NCBI GenBank assembly: GCA_963556495.2 | Contig: OY747713.1 | Span: forward strand, 38,607,461-38,671,460 | DNA length: 64,000 nucleotides | Direction of reading: 5' to 3' | Source of the DNA: Valencia hispanica | Taxonomy: Eukaryota; Chordata; Actinopteri; Cyprinodontiformes; Valenciidae | Shown here: positions 1 through 10,998 of the stretch, in pieces | Layout of the letters: each line of letters opens with the position of its first letter | Numbering within the stretch: the stretch's first letter is position 1 | The notes under the pieces: model-generated | Told to the model about the DNA's origin: nothing | Seen by the model: the letters and a program-made list of their open reading frames with translations, nothing else | Database searches by the model: none | Program-made: the position numbers and the translations under genes

Positions 1-12
1 CTGTCCCGCTCG

Positions 13-56
13 CGCTCAGCAGCATCTCGCGCTCAGCAGCATCTCGCGCTCAGCAG
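13..56. repeat. 17-bp tandem repeat, 2.6 copies
   Basis: The unit CGCTCAGCAGCATCTCG occurs twice without change (13-29, 30-46), and its first 10 bases follow at 47-56. It is a short GC-rich minisatellite at the window edge, probably inside an intron of the + strand gene. No coding role is visible. Confidence 0.85.
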
Positions 57-1012
57 CTGGGTGCGCTGACAGCTGGTGTCGGGTTTCAAACCTTTTTTTC
101 TCCGATTTTTTTCATAGAAACACACCCATAAATGACGCCAGTATTGAAGCTATATGTAGTGGACATCTAGTAGTACCAAGCAGTAACAGCACAAGGCAGT
201 AGATTTAAAGAAAGGGGCTGTTTTATTCAGCAATATATTGCAACCCGCTACAGCACACAGGTGTTGATCTGCCATCGTCTTCTCTACTCCTCAGAACTTG
301 AGCAGGTGGGGCGGGGTGGAGCGGAGTAGGAGCTTGTGGCCACGCCCAGTGGAGCTACTACGTAACAACTCCAGTCTATTTTAGCCGGCATTTTTACGTC
401 TGCTACTGATTCACAGCCATTTGAATGCAGAAATACAACTTTGAGCTTAATTTTCTTAAGATATGTCCTCTAGCATCAGAAAAATGCAACAAGAACATGT
501 TAACACCTAGAAAAACATGATTTTCATCGGAGTGGGTCTTTAAAGTAAATAACCCAGCACCTTTTATTTTCGTCCTGGCGACCTAAAACAATCTATAGAT
601 ACAGTACAACAAATCAATGCCAATCCTACAGTTTTTACGCAAGTGTTATTCTAAAATTTTGAGCAAAGCCCCAATAGTAGCATTAGTTAATCTGATGCTA
701 TGTTATGCATACACTCTGTATGCAGTGGTGAAGATTCATTCATCTTTGTATTCTACTTCATATGGAGTGGATGGTACAAGATAGGAGTCTTGACTTTTTT
801 TCTAAATAATTCTGCTAATAATTATTTGACCACTTAGGGGCACTCTTCAATGGCATACAGAGCACTTAACAGTTAGCCCAAGATGGTCCGATGATCATTG
901 CGTGTAGAAAAAGTGACACCCCCACAAAAAGTAGCCCACTCTGTCCTGACAGTACAATAAACAACCAATGTTAAAACACTTTGAATACATAACAACATTT
1001 TCTCTCATTCAG
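57..1012. other. Upstream intron sequence, no exon recognised
   Basis: This lies upstream of the first visible exon of the + strand gene and is AT-rich intron-like DNA. The stretch ending at about 541 with GGGTCTTTAA looks like the end of a TTAA-target DNA transposon remnant, but I could not pair it with a left end. Nothing else is recognisable. Confidence 0.4.
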
Positions 1013-1197
1013 ATGGAGCCACTGAAAAACTTTTGGACTTGGAGGATGGTGTGAAGGTTTTGGTGGAGAGTAATGGGAATACAGGCGAGGATAAGCCGGA
1101 GAACCACAGGTCCTCTGAGACCAACAACAGTCCTGCCTCGGTACAATCTTCTCTGACTGCGTCGGCCTTGTTTCTGTTTCACAGGCTGAAAAGCGAC
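1013..1197 (+). CDS. Internal exon of an unrecognised multi-exon gene
   Basis: An acceptor (TTCTCTCATTCAG) ends at 1012 and opens a reading frame with two bases completing a split codon. The frame encodes an acidic, low-complexity stretch (residues such as ..LLDLEDGVKVLVESNGNTG..) followed by a helical piece ending HRLKSD. The 3' limit is uncertain. GT at 1198 is used here, but GT at 1141 and GT at 1288 also leave phase 0, and the next exon starts in phase 0. I do not recognise the protein. The link to the next two exons rests on matching phase, codon-like composition and a shared 3'UTR with a polyadenylation signal. In mammals the gene converging on FNDC5 is S100PBP, but the C-terminus seen here does not resemble what I recall of that protein. 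Confidence 0.5.
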
Positions 1198-1422
1198 GTA
1201 TCTAAGTTTCCTTTAACTGTACTTCATTTTCAGTTTGATTCTTGCATCTTGAATTATTTGCTATTTTTAAGCCCAGTTAAAAATACTGTGAGATTTCTAA
1301 GGGAAGTACCTGCGTAAAATCCGGTGACAGAAACCATAAATAAAGACAAACTGCATAATCTTTACTGGCTGAATTTTTTTTCTTTTTTTGGCTGATCACT
1401 AATAACCTTAATTTTCTTTCAG

Positions 1423-1457
1423 GAAATAGAAGACAGTTTGGATGAAGCTTTTTCCCG
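1423..1457 (+). CDS. Short 35-nt exon of the unrecognised + strand gene
   Basis: A pyrimidine-rich acceptor (ATTTTCTTTCAG) precedes 35 coding bases reading EIEDSLDEAFS plus two bases of an Arg codon. A good donor (CCCG|GTAAGA) follows at 1458. It enters in phase 0 and leaves in phase 2, which joins exactly to the terminal exon at 4886, where the split codon becomes CGA (Arg). The acidic helical peptide continues the style of the preceding exon. Confidence 0.6.
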
Positions 1458-1888
1458 GTAAGATACTGGCTATTAAGATTTGTATTTCTCCCAAATTAAA
1501 CCATGCTGATTCCTATTGCTGCTTTTTAGTGTGAAGTTTTCCTATCAGTAAATTCAGCCCATCAAATCAGAGCGTTGCTTTGGCCTCTCGGTGCCACCCA
1601 CTGGCAATTTCTATGTACTGCAGCATAGAAGTCTAAGCATGACGATTTTGCTCAATCTGCTGTGTGTTTCTGTCTTCAGCTGTGCTCTGGATAGCTATGG
1701 TTCATTTCCAGGTAAAGTTGAGCATCACAGTCAACCATGAGTAGTCTTAATCACTAACCTAACATGAATCTGTTTCATTCAGTCACTACCAAAGCCAATA
1801 ATACTGTTTATAAGTCAGTAATTATGTGTCAGTAGTTTGAAGTAGCTTCCTTTATTGTTTGTTGCATCTCTGATGAATTAATTGTTCA

Positions 1889-2340
1889 TATACTCTACCG
1901 TCCAAAGGTTTTAAGCAGGTGTGTAAAAATGCTGTAAACAAAGAATGCTTTCTGAAATATAAATGATTGTTTAACAATTTACAAAGTGCAAAGTGAGCAA
2001 ACAAAAGAAAAATCTAAATCAAATCAATATTTGGTGTTACTACATTTTGCCTTCAAACCAGCATCAATAATTATAGGTTCAGGGATTTTGTAGGATTATA
2101 GTCAGGTGTATGATCAACCAATTATACCAAACAGGTGCCAAACTAAACACAAAAACAGCTGTGTAGGAGGCTTAAAACTGGGTGAGGAACAACCAAACTC
2201 TGCTACCAAGGTGAGGTTGTGGAAGATAGTTTCATGTCATGGCAAGATTGAGCACTGCAACACAAGACCCAAAGTTGTTATACTGCATTAGCAAGGTCTC
2301 TCCCAGACAAAGATTTCAAAGCAGACTGAGGTTTCAAGAT
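1889..2340 (+). mobile_element. Tc1-like transposon relic, left end
   Basis: The segment begins with the terminal motif TACTCTACCGTCCAAAGG and contains the untranslated lead (..TTTGGTGTTACTACATTTTGCC..) typical of a common fish Tc1 family. It then enters the start of the transposase: an ATG near 2240 is followed by codons for MARLST and the paired-like helix region (..QQGLSQ-like), shifted by small indels. Similarity stops near 2340, so only the N-terminal DNA-binding part remains. It sits in the last long intron of the + strand gene. Confidence 0.65.
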
Positions 2341-2743
2341 TTTTGTTAAACACCTCCTGTGTTTGAGCAACTGGTCTAAAAGTGGAGCAGTGGGTCACCA
2401 TTTTATCCCAGGGTTCAAGGGACCTTAATGTCTCTGTGTAATCTTTCGTAACGTTATTATACTCAATTGGGAATGGATGTTCGCAGCCAATCCAGGCATT
2501 CCAAATCAGAACAAATGAATTTGGGAACTCAAAGGCAGCCCTTAACCTAAACAATTTGAGCTTTTCTGCTTCCCATTCATGGAAAACCTGAACATTTTGC
2601 TGAAGAAATATGACTTTCCCTACCACACCTTCATCAAATTCCCTCATGCAGCAGAAATCCCAGATGTACATCATTTTAACCCATTTTGTCTTTGAAAGCT
2701 TTAAGCTATGTCTTAAACCAGTAAAACCCAGGATTGAATCCAT
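2288..2743 (-). other. Unassigned 151-codon antisense reading frame
   Basis: An open frame of 151 codons runs on the minus strand just after the Tc1 similarity ends. The peptide is rich in Phe, Trp and Lys (for example KLFRLRAAFEFPNSF) and has no motif I can assign. The lack of stops suggests decayed transposon coding sequence, possibly LINE-derived, inserted into the Tc1 copy. A chance ORF cannot be excluded. It lies inside an intron of the opposite-strand gene. Confidence 0.25.
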
Positions 2744-3235
2744 CTTCTACCGTTGTTTAACCTTAGCCTGATTTATTTTGTACCTTAGAGTCCAGTTACT
2801 GCATGTCCAAAAATGATCTAAATCATACGGGCGACCCGTCGTCATCCTTTGGTAGTTATGGAAAGCAGCCGTTTTTGTTTTGTCCCATGGGTACTTCTCA
2901 GTTATAAACACTTGGACTGGTCAGCTAATGATCCCATAAACTGGTCAGGCGGAGTTCCAGTGGGATTTTGAGGAATTTATTTCAGGACTGCAATAGAGGT
3001 GCAATAGTTAGTAGGAAAAAAAAAAGAAGAATATGGTTGGTTTTCTGGAGATTCTTTTGTCTGAAAGATAAAACATGTTCATTTTTAAATAGAAGTTGCT
3101 AGATTTTCTAAGATAACCTAGATATCCTGACATTAAAATCATAAAGTTATGAGCAGGATTAATAAGACCAACAGGTCAAACAAACTGTGACCTACACTAC
3201 AATCATTGCTAATAACTATGCAGACTTCTATGTCA

Positions 3236-4560
3236 AAAAGGCAAAGCAATTTTATTTGTATACCACACTTTCAACAAGGTGATTCAAGATGCTTTACATG
3301 ATTAAGAGGTAAAATAAAAATGGCAGTAAAACAGGCAAAGCATATAAAGTAAAAACGGCAATAAAGCAAGAAGCATACACGGATACATCAAGGCATTACA
3401 GAGCATATAATGTAAAAACAGCAAGAAGCATTCACAGAACATGATACATCAAAGCATTACTCAAAGGCAGCTCTAAACAGATACGTTTTTAGTTGTGATT
3501 TAAAAGAACTCAGTGTTTCAACAGCTTTGAAGTTTTCTGGAAGTTTGTTCCAGATTACAGGAGCATAGAAACTGAAAGCTTCTTCTCCATGTTTGGTTCT
3601 AATTCTATGGATGTTGAGTAGACTGGAGTTAGAGGGCCTGAGTGGTCTGGGGGGTTGGTATAGTAACAGCAGATCTTCAATATGCTTTGGTGCTAAGCCA
3701 TTTAATGATTTATAAACTAGTAAACGTATTTTGAAGTCTATTCTCTGAGCTAGAGGGAGCCAGTGTAATTTCTTTAGAACTGGGGTGATGTGCTTTACTT
3801 TCCTGGCTTTAGTGAGGACCAGGCAGCAGCGTTCTGGATCAGCTGCAGCTGTCTGATTGACTTTTTAGGCAGACCTGTGAAGACGCTGTTGTGACATCAG
3901 TCCTTTAATCCTAGAAATGTTCTTCAGGTGATAGAAGGCTGACCTTGTTATTGCCTTTATGTGACCCTGGAGGTTCAGGTCTGACTCCATAACTACACCT
4001 AGATTTCGGGCCTGATCAGTAGTTTCTACCTGTATTAACGGAAGTTGTGTGCTGACTGTTACTCTTTCCTCTTTAGGTCCAAAAGTAATTACTTCTGTTT
4101 TTGTTTCTGTTCAGCTGGAGAAAGTTATGGCACATCCATCCATTGATTTGCTCAATGCATTTACTTAGTTTGGATGGGTTCAAAGTCACCTGGTAACATT
4201 GTAACGTAAACTGAATATCATCTGCATAGTTATGGTAGCTAATCTTATTGGTTGTTATAATCTGGGCTAGTGGGAGCATGTAGATATTAAATAAGAGGGG
4301 CCCCAGGATGGAGCCCTGGGGCACCCCACATGTGATTTCTGTTCGTTCTGATGAAAAGTTTCCTATTGAAACAAAGAAGTCCCTGTTCTTTAGATAAGAC
4401 TCAAACCAGCCAAGTAGTGTACCAGAGAGTCTGACCCAGCTCTCCAGTCGTTCCAATAGTATATCATGATCAAGCAAATGATCAAAAGCATCTAACATTA
4501 ACTGTAACAGCAGTTTGACTTTTGTTGTGACTTTGATTGGACTTTCCCCTAACTTCAAGT
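3236..4560 (-). mobile_element. 5'-truncated L2-type LINE (subfamily A)
   Basis: On the minus strand an RT fragment (4558-4073) carries the block-B motif [20 protein letters not shown] and the catalytic box as NYADDIQ, followed by the thumb region ([16 protein letters not shown]). The 3'UTR runs to 3236 and ends in the tail ..GTATACAAATAAAATTGC, the hairpin-like 3' terminus of L2-clade elements. The endonuclease half is missing, the usual outcome of incomplete reverse transcription. The frame is broken by indels. The same subfamily recurs at 26600-27805 on the other strand. Confidence 0.8.
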
Positions 4561-4885
4561 TCTAGGGTATTCACTTTTTATCCAAACTGTTGGTGCTAAG
4601 AGAGGTTTCTCTTGCAGGCTAGATGTTAGTTACTCGTAACTTCTCCACAGTAACCCAATCAAGAGGTCTGAACTTCTGCTTCATCATGTAGAAAAGGGAG
4701 AGAGAGATTCTTGAACGCCCTAAAGTTCACGGGTAGAAATAAATCAACTAAGGGGACGGCCTATGACAACAATGGACCCTGTGACATTTAGACCATAAAC
4801 TCCTTAGGGACAAAAGTGAGAAAACCTTTCAGTTTTAAAAACATGTTCACTCATTTTCATTTCCTCCCCCTCTCCATTTTCTCAG

Positions 4886-5030
4886 ACTGGCAGCATCGCG
4901 TTCTAACCCCCAGGTTTTGGACATTGGGGTGATGCCCCAAGAATGGCTCACCGAACCTGACTGGGACAGCACTGATGGAAACACTCACATCTGTTTCAGT
5001 TCATACAAAGACAATACCTTTGGTTTCTGA
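4886..5030 (+). CDS. Terminal coding exon of the unrecognised + strand gene
   Basis: A pyrimidine tract and CAG acceptor end at 4885. One base completes the CGA codon from the 35-nt exon, and 47 codons then run to TGA at 5028-5030. The peptide starts LAASRSNPQVLDIGVMPQEW and ends CFSSYKDNTFGF. It is Trp/Asp/Glu-rich and looks like a constrained C-terminal tail. I cannot name the family. The codons are free of stops, and both introns join in phase. An AATAAA lies 677 nt downstream, so this is very likely a genuine 3' terminal exon rather than repeat. The gene ends facing fndc5. Confidence 0.65.
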
Positions 5031-5735
5031 TGTCTGGCCACCGCACAGCAGAGAAGGAGGAGCAGAGACTGTCCTTCCTTTGACTTAATCCAAGATTTAC
5101 CAGGAGGCAACAGTTAGAGCGCTGGCAACGGGCGCGGCTCTGTGAAATGAAGTGCTGCCTCTTCGCCTTGCTTTTTGCACTTTTTACATACAGTTTTTCC
5201 TCCTTTGTGGAAACAGCACAGGCTGCTGCGTCTGTGCACCAAAGCAATAACGCCGCCTCATATTAACGCTACGTCTCTTCTGCTGTTAAGCTGCAAGCAA
5301 ACTGTATTGCAGTCTTACTTCATAATCGGCATTATAACACAGCATTGTTCACCCGATCGTGTTTCGGTATACATGTATGTATTTGGTAACGTTGTATAGT
5401 CACAGATTTTCTTTAATGCGTAAAGTTGGACACAGTTTAACCTGAAGACCAGATGACAAACCGTAATGATAGCAGGATAAGTTTACAGTTATTATTCAGT
5501 TCACGATGAGTGAATTCCATGTGTAGTTTTGCCCTTCCTCTGCCAACAAATATTCTTCTGTGTATAATCTAAAATTGTATTCTATTTATTTGTTTTTGGC
5601 TCAAGGCTTCTTGTAATAGAGCTATATTTCTAATGATGCAATGAAACTTTGCCTAGAATGACCATGTTAATGTTTTGTTTTGTTTTATCGACCAGCTTTG
5701 TACAGAAATAAAATGTATTAATTTTTTTTTGGCTG
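5031..5735 (+). other. 3'UTR of the unrecognised + strand gene
   Basis: This is non-coding sequence between the stop codon and the AATAAA at 5707-5712. No transposon similarity is recognised, consistent with a retained host UTR. Cleavage is expected about 10-30 nt after the signal, in the T-rich stretch at 5720-5735. Confidence 0.5.
5707..5712 (+). terminator. AATAAA polyadenylation signal
   Basis: A canonical AATAAA hexamer followed by a T-rich downstream element (5720-5730). It is the first good signal after the TGA at 5028 and probably defines the end of the + strand gene. Confidence 0.55.
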
Positions 5736-5864
5736 TTCTCACATTCTTTGACTATTTTAATGAAGAGACATGAATAGCAAGTTAAAGCATCAATAGTGTT
5801 TGCTCAATGGTCTTGTCTACATGGTATGTATACTGCTAAAACATTTAAATATATTGCATGTATG

Positions 5865-6262
5865 TACAGTGGGGCAAAAAAGTATTTGGCATCCACCGAT
5901 TGTGCAAGTTATCCCACTTAAAAACATAAGAGGTCTATAATTTTCATCATAGGTACACGTCAACTGTGAGAAACAGAATGTAAAAAAATCCAGGAAATCA
6001 CATTGTATGATTTTTAAAGAACTTATTTGTATAATCATGCAGAAAATTTGTATTTGGTCAATAACAAAAGTTCACTTTGGTATTTGTAATGTAACCTTGG
6101 TTGGTAATGAAAGAGGTTAAACATTTTCTTGTAGGGTCTTCACCAGGTTTGCACACACTGTACCTGGTATTTTGGCCCATTGTTCCATGCAGATCTTCTC
6201 TAGAGATGTGATGTTTTGGGGCTGTCGCTGGGCAACACGAACTTTCAATCCCACGGACTTTT
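5865..6262. mobile_element. Tc1-like transposon left end
   Basis: It begins TACAGTGGGGCAAAAAAGTA, the terminus of a very common fish Tc1 family. It continues through the characteristic lead (..TTTTCATCATAGGTACAC..) and the region complementary to the transposase C-terminus (..TTTTGGCCCATTGTTCC..). Similarity stops abruptly at about 6262, so the remaining element is deleted. Confidence 0.75.
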
Positions 6263-7451
6263 AAATACCTCAAGGGGGCTGGTCCCACCACCACCATCTT
6301 GGCTGCGTGACGCGTCTGGAAAATACAAAAAATGGGCAAAAAGGTGGAGCTGAGAGTGGGGCTGTGCAGTTTGGGGGCGGATGACTGACACCCATCAAAC
6401 AGCCAATGGAGGTTAGCGGGCGCTTTTAGCCAGAAACCCTCGGTTGAGCGACTCTGCTACCCCTCTGCCTTCTAGGCAGATTCAATAATTTTGTCAAATA
6501 AAATTATAAAGCCTTATTGGTCGATAACTTTCACTAAAACTATGTGAATTTGAATAAAAACAAGTTTTAATGTAGACTAAGAAATGTGATCATTTCAACC
6601 CATTTATGACCAAGCAGGGTTCTCTTCTCTTAAATGCACAGCAGAAATATAATTTTACTTACCAAAAAAAAAAAAAAAAAAAATGGAGCAGAGACTTCTC
6701 GGATGGTCTGTTAGTGCAATCAATACCACAGAAAGCCATCTTGGTCCAAAAATTGTACTATTAACATCTGAAAACAAATAAACATTGCGGACGCAACTGA
6801 TGGTGAAGTTCAGAGAAACGAAATGACCTAGACTGTTAACATGAGTCCAAGGCTGAAGGCCTTTCCTGGAGCAAGCAGGGGGCCGACTTGTTGTTCAGAA
6901 GCTTACCTTAAAACAGGACGCAGATCTTCAGGACTCAGAGAACAGTCCTGGTTCTTTCAGCAGTGATATTTAGGCTTGAGAGAACAGTAGAGGCTATCCT
7001 TAAAATTTAAAGATGAAAAAAATTCAGTGTTGCGCTGTTCTGAATGAGTGTATAACAAGGTCCTAAAGCAAGGTGTTCCAAGTTGTAATGCTCATTCCTT
7101 AAATCGTTTTCTGACAAATTGTTGGAAATCCTCACAAAGTCAATGGTTTACCTTAAATGGACTTGTTCATTCCCAGTTGGAAGATCAGGAAAGTCTTAAC
7201 ACATGAAGCTGTTGCAGCTGAGCAGGGCTGGAAAAGCAGAGTTCTCTGGAAGTGACCTACATAACATGATATTAGAAGCTTGAGTTGCAACTCTAAGACG
7301 CACGAAGACAAGAAATTAGACGAAAGACTACTGCATGCTCAGATGTTTACTGCAGATCTGTTGGGGCTAACGACAGCAGCCAAGGAAAAAAAGTGGCTTC
7401 CATAACTTTTATGCTTACGTTTGTGTGAGAGACTTACTAAAGACTCCTGCT
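6263..7451. other. Intergenic DNA, nothing recognised
   Basis: This stretch contains a 20-nt A tract (6664-6683) and otherwise unclassified AT-rich sequence. I see no exon, RNA gene or named repeat. Confidence 0.4.
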
Positions 7452-7592
7452 AAGGCCGACTGTGTCTCAATGGGGAGAAGTAGTTGTCTTGAAGTGCGAA
7501 AGTTGTTGGTTCTATTCCAGCTTCCCCCTTCCACATGTCGATGTGCTCCTTGGCAAGACACTTAACTCCAAGTTGCTCACTGATCTGCATAT
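7452..7592 (+). repeat. tRNA-derived SINE fragment
   Basis: The head resembles a decayed tRNA promoter region: GTCTCAATGGGGAGAAGTAG for the A-box side and GTTGGTTCTATTCCAGC for the B-box side (GGTTCGATTCC-like). The conserved SINE body motif CCTTGGCAAGACACTTAAC follows. The tail is lost where the TG-bounded repeat begins. Confidence 0.6.
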
Positions 7593-7915
7593 CTGTGTGT
7601 TTGTGTGTGTGTGCACTTGTTTATCTATCCTATTTAGGACCTTCTCTGGCATATTCACCAACCTTCTGAAGACCGATGGACCTTATAGGGACCAAAACCG
7701 GGTCCTATTTTGGTGGATCCCCTTTCTTAAGGTTAGGGTTTAGGTTTAGATGTATGGTGTGAATTATGTTTTGGTTAAGGTTAGGAATAAACTGGTAATG
7801 GTTAGGGGTAGAATTTGGGTTAGACATAAATGCAGCTATTAAAATGAATGGAAGTCAATATAAAGTCCTTATATGGGTAGGAATACAGGCTTGCGTGTGT
7901 GTGTGTTGCCAAAAC
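7593..7915 (+). repeat. TG-bounded dispersed repeat, copy 1
   Basis: A ~300-bp unit runs from one TG tract (7595-7615) to another (about 7893-7908). Inside are GAAGACCGATGGACCTTATA, a GGACC-rich dyad and several GGTTAGG-type hexamers. A closely related copy in inverted orientation lies at 20670-21010. No ORF, terminal inverted repeat or target duplication is evident, so its mode of spread is unclear. Similar units flanked by TG microsatellites are common in fish genomes. Confidence 0.7.
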
Positions 7916-8099
7916 CTTTGGCTATGACTTCTGTTATGAAACATAATTGGTTTATCATGTATGGTCAAGCCCTTTTTGTTCAGGAGAAAAAACTGAGCAA
8001 GTGAAAGTGCAATGCAGCCCATAGGCAGCAGAGGGCAGCCGTGTGCTATACAATGAATGGAACCTTGCTCACCAGAAAACCGTTGCCCTTTGTCACATC

Positions 8100-8314
8100 T
8101 TCAGTCTTTTGCAATTGTCACCTCCAGACAAACTCCAGTCTCAGTTTACTCAGTTACATTTACTTGAATAACTTTAAAAAAAAAGTAATTTTAGGAGTAG
8201 CTTTATTGCACCGTACATTTGACTTTTACTTGAGTAAAATTGTTACAAAGCATTGCTACTTTTACTTGAGTAAAACTTCTGGATCCTTTACCCACTAGGA
8301 GTAACATCCCTGAA
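8100..8314. mobile_element. hAT-type MITE fragment (ACTCAAGTAAAAG family)
   Basis: Repeated ACTTGAGTAAAA-type motifs on one strand (for example TTTTACTTGAGTAAAA at about 8225) and the end GAGTAACATCCCTG identify a widespread fish non-autonomous hAT family. The left terminus is not clear. Related copies are at 9098-9252 and at 42656/52690. Confidence 0.55.
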
Positions 8315-8465
8315 TAATGAATAAACACATGTTAGCCCAAAATGCACGAGACACAGGCACACACCTACAGTTTGTGTCAATGTGAGACACCTCTTGTTTG
8401 TATATGCTGAACCTGTTGAGCCATTTGGAGAGCAAGTGAATGTACATTAAACGTCATATACAGAC

Positions 8466-8760
8466 CCTTTTCAAACAATTAGAATATCATGGAGAAGTTT
8501 TTTTATTTCCATAATTCTATAATTCCATCCTTCCAGCTCATAAAGCCCACAAAAACAGGAATTCAAAAAATTAGAATACTGTGAAGCAATCACCATTTAC
8601 TTCTTAGTTTTTCCAGAAAAAAATAAATTAGGATCACATCAAATCAATCAGAATATGGTACTTTGAAAATTATATATCAATCTTCAATACTTTGCCTTAA
8701 TCAATGCCCCAAATTATGTACAAATAAACAACTAAATACTTGAAATCGTTTAGATTGTGA
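8466..8760. mobile_element. Tc1-like transposon relic, short
   Basis: It opens with CAGACCCTTTTCAAACAATT and AGAATATCATGGAGAAGTTT, the terminus of another common fish Tc1 family. A second AATTAGAATACTGTGAAG motif and TTTCCAGAAAAA follow. Only end-proximal non-coding parts remain, with no transposase. Confidence 0.6.
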
Positions 8761-9097
8761 GCCCTGAATATAATCTGTGGAAGTTTAATATTTTGAATGG
8801 AATTGTGGAAATAAAAAAACTTTTCCATTATGTTCTAATTGTTAGGAAAGGCTCTGTATTGTCACTGAAAGTACTTTACCTTGTTATAAATAAAAAAAAA
8901 TTATATATATATATATATATTGAAGAAAAAATTATTTAAAAAGGGTTTCTTCTGCTTTAATTTAATTTGTAATCATGTTATTTATAGATATTTGCTTTTC
9001 AGTCTTTTAATATACCAAAATTTGCACCAAAACTTATATTTTTGTCTGTCTGATTTCATCATTTTCTATTATTTCTATATATATTTTCTATTCGTTG

Positions 9098-9252
9098 TTA
9101 TGACCAGTTACTCAGCACTCGAGTAGCCTTTTTACTAAATATTTTTTTCCTCTTGACTAATTTCTTGAACGGCTACCATTTATTAAAAATATGTTGAAAT
9201 AGTGATACTCTTAGTTGAGTACAATGTTCGGGTACTCCAGCCACCTCTGGTG
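9098..9252 (-). mobile_element. hAT-type MITE (ACTCAAGTAAAAG family), inverted copy
   Basis: Read on the minus strand it starts CAGAGGTGGCTGGAGTAC and continues TTGTACTCAACTAAGAGTA, matching the left end of the element at 42656. The distal end is GCTACTCGAGTGCTGAGTAA. It is short and diverged. A CTC-type terminus is present at only one end. Confidence 0.55.
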
Positions 9253-9255
9253 TTG

Positions 9256-10998
9256 TGTTAGGTGGCTGTGAAAGCATTCACACAGGTCACCAGAACCTGG
9301 CGTCGTTGGATTCCACACAGCAGACATGCTCGAGTCCCACACGTTCCCTGCCACGTTCTGTATTCGCCCCGTGTGTGCGAGCAGCACTCAGGAGGGTTGA
9401 AAGTCACGCGGTCGCCCCCCCCCCAACAGGCTTTTTTTTTTCTTTTTTTTTTTTACAATTCGTCCCGACAAGCTTACTTAACCACCTGCATTATTTAACA
9501 GTCTGTCCTCAAAGGGAGCTCAAACTCTCTGTAAGTTTGATGAAAGTCTGCAGAAACAACCAGGCAATGTCTCTTTATCCACAGAAAAAAGGGACAGATA
9601 CAGTAGCCAGTGAGGACTAAAAACACAAAAGTTTCAGGAGTTCAAGTATCGCCACATGCCACAAGCAGCAATATATGATGTGTGTTGACTTGTTCACGTT
9701 TTGTGACATTACAACAACAAACTCCATTTGTTCTACAAGGACCTTATGTGAGTTGACACAGCGAAGTAATTATTGTGAAGTGGAAGGAAACTAAGTGGTT
9801 AAAGTTTTTTCAGCTCCTTTTTTTTTCACTCCGATACCACTTAAGAGAATCCAAAGCAACGAATTAACCTCAGAAATCACCTACAAAGCAAAGAGAGTCC
9901 CCAATGTGGCATTTAATCCCAGTAAATGCAGCTGTTCTGTGAAGGTCTAGTTTCACCATCCAACAGTGGAAATTCATCCAGATCTAAACCAAATGGGTCA
10001 GGTTTAGATAAAAAAAAATTTGCAACGAAGGTTGGGTTAAAATGTCCTATTCTAGGTATGCAAAGCTGGTAGAGGCATAGCCCAAAAGGCTGTAATAGCG
10101 GCAGTAGGTGTTTCTTCACAGCTATGACTCAGGAAGGCTGAATAGAAACTTACACCGCCGCCCTGTTGTTGCTTCAGAGTTGCAAGTTGCTCTTCGGACC
10201 TTCCACAATGGCTCTTAATAACTTTGGCTAAAAATGGTATGAAGCAATTCATGTTTTGAAATATAGATTCAATGTCAAATGCAGGTTTTCACTGTTCCTT
10301 TGTGTTTTAAAGGAATGATTGTATTCCATTTCCACAAAGAATGACACTAAAAGTGCCAGTAATGTTTTTTAGATCTATTTTTCTTGTCATTAAGTTGAAA
10401 ACGATGTGCTTTTTGACATAATATTCCACAAATATCCACATCCCCTTGGGGAAAATGTACCCACTTATGCTGTTCCCAGAAGGGGAACGCCGGGGGGCCG
10501 CATACTCACCCCTTTTATCTCCAGATTTTCCATATTTTAAAACCTAAAAATAGGAATAAAATGGGGATTCTTTATGAATGACATCACATTAACTACAGTA
10601 GATATGCATCAAAAATTAGAAGTTGTCTTTTCTTTTAAAAGGTCAGGTAACATTTGCGTCTCCAAGCCAGTTTTATTTAGCTGGACTGAGAGTAGAAAGG
10701 GCTCTTTGGATTGTAAAGGTTGCCAACCCCTGCAACCTTTATGCAAGTTTATAGTTGTAACGGGACAAAAAATGCCAAAAAGATTTACGGTGTATGAATA
10801 CTTTTTCAGGGCATTGCATAACATTCATAAAGACAGTGAGACGTTGCTAACTTTTTGATTTCTTTATAGTATTTTTTTGGTTTATTGTGAAAAAAAATAA
10901 AATGCATCTAGATTCCTATTTATATTTCAGGCACCTTTTTATGTGATTAGTTTCCCTGATATCTAAGGGTTTTGCACAAAAGAAAAGAGAGGGCATTT
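9256..10998. other. Intergenic DNA, nothing recognised
   Basis: There is a short C run and T tracts near 9412-9452, and otherwise unclassified sequence. No exon-like splice pair, RNA gene or named repeat was found. Confidence 0.4.

Noticed and set aside
1013..5030. Naming the + strand gene S100PBP from mammalian synteny
   Set aside because: The visible C-terminal peptide does not resemble the S100PBP C-terminus as I know it, so no name was given.
7452..7592. A functional tRNA gene
   Set aside because: The head lacks a complete cloverleaf, and the SINE body motif (GGCAAGACACTTAAC) follows.
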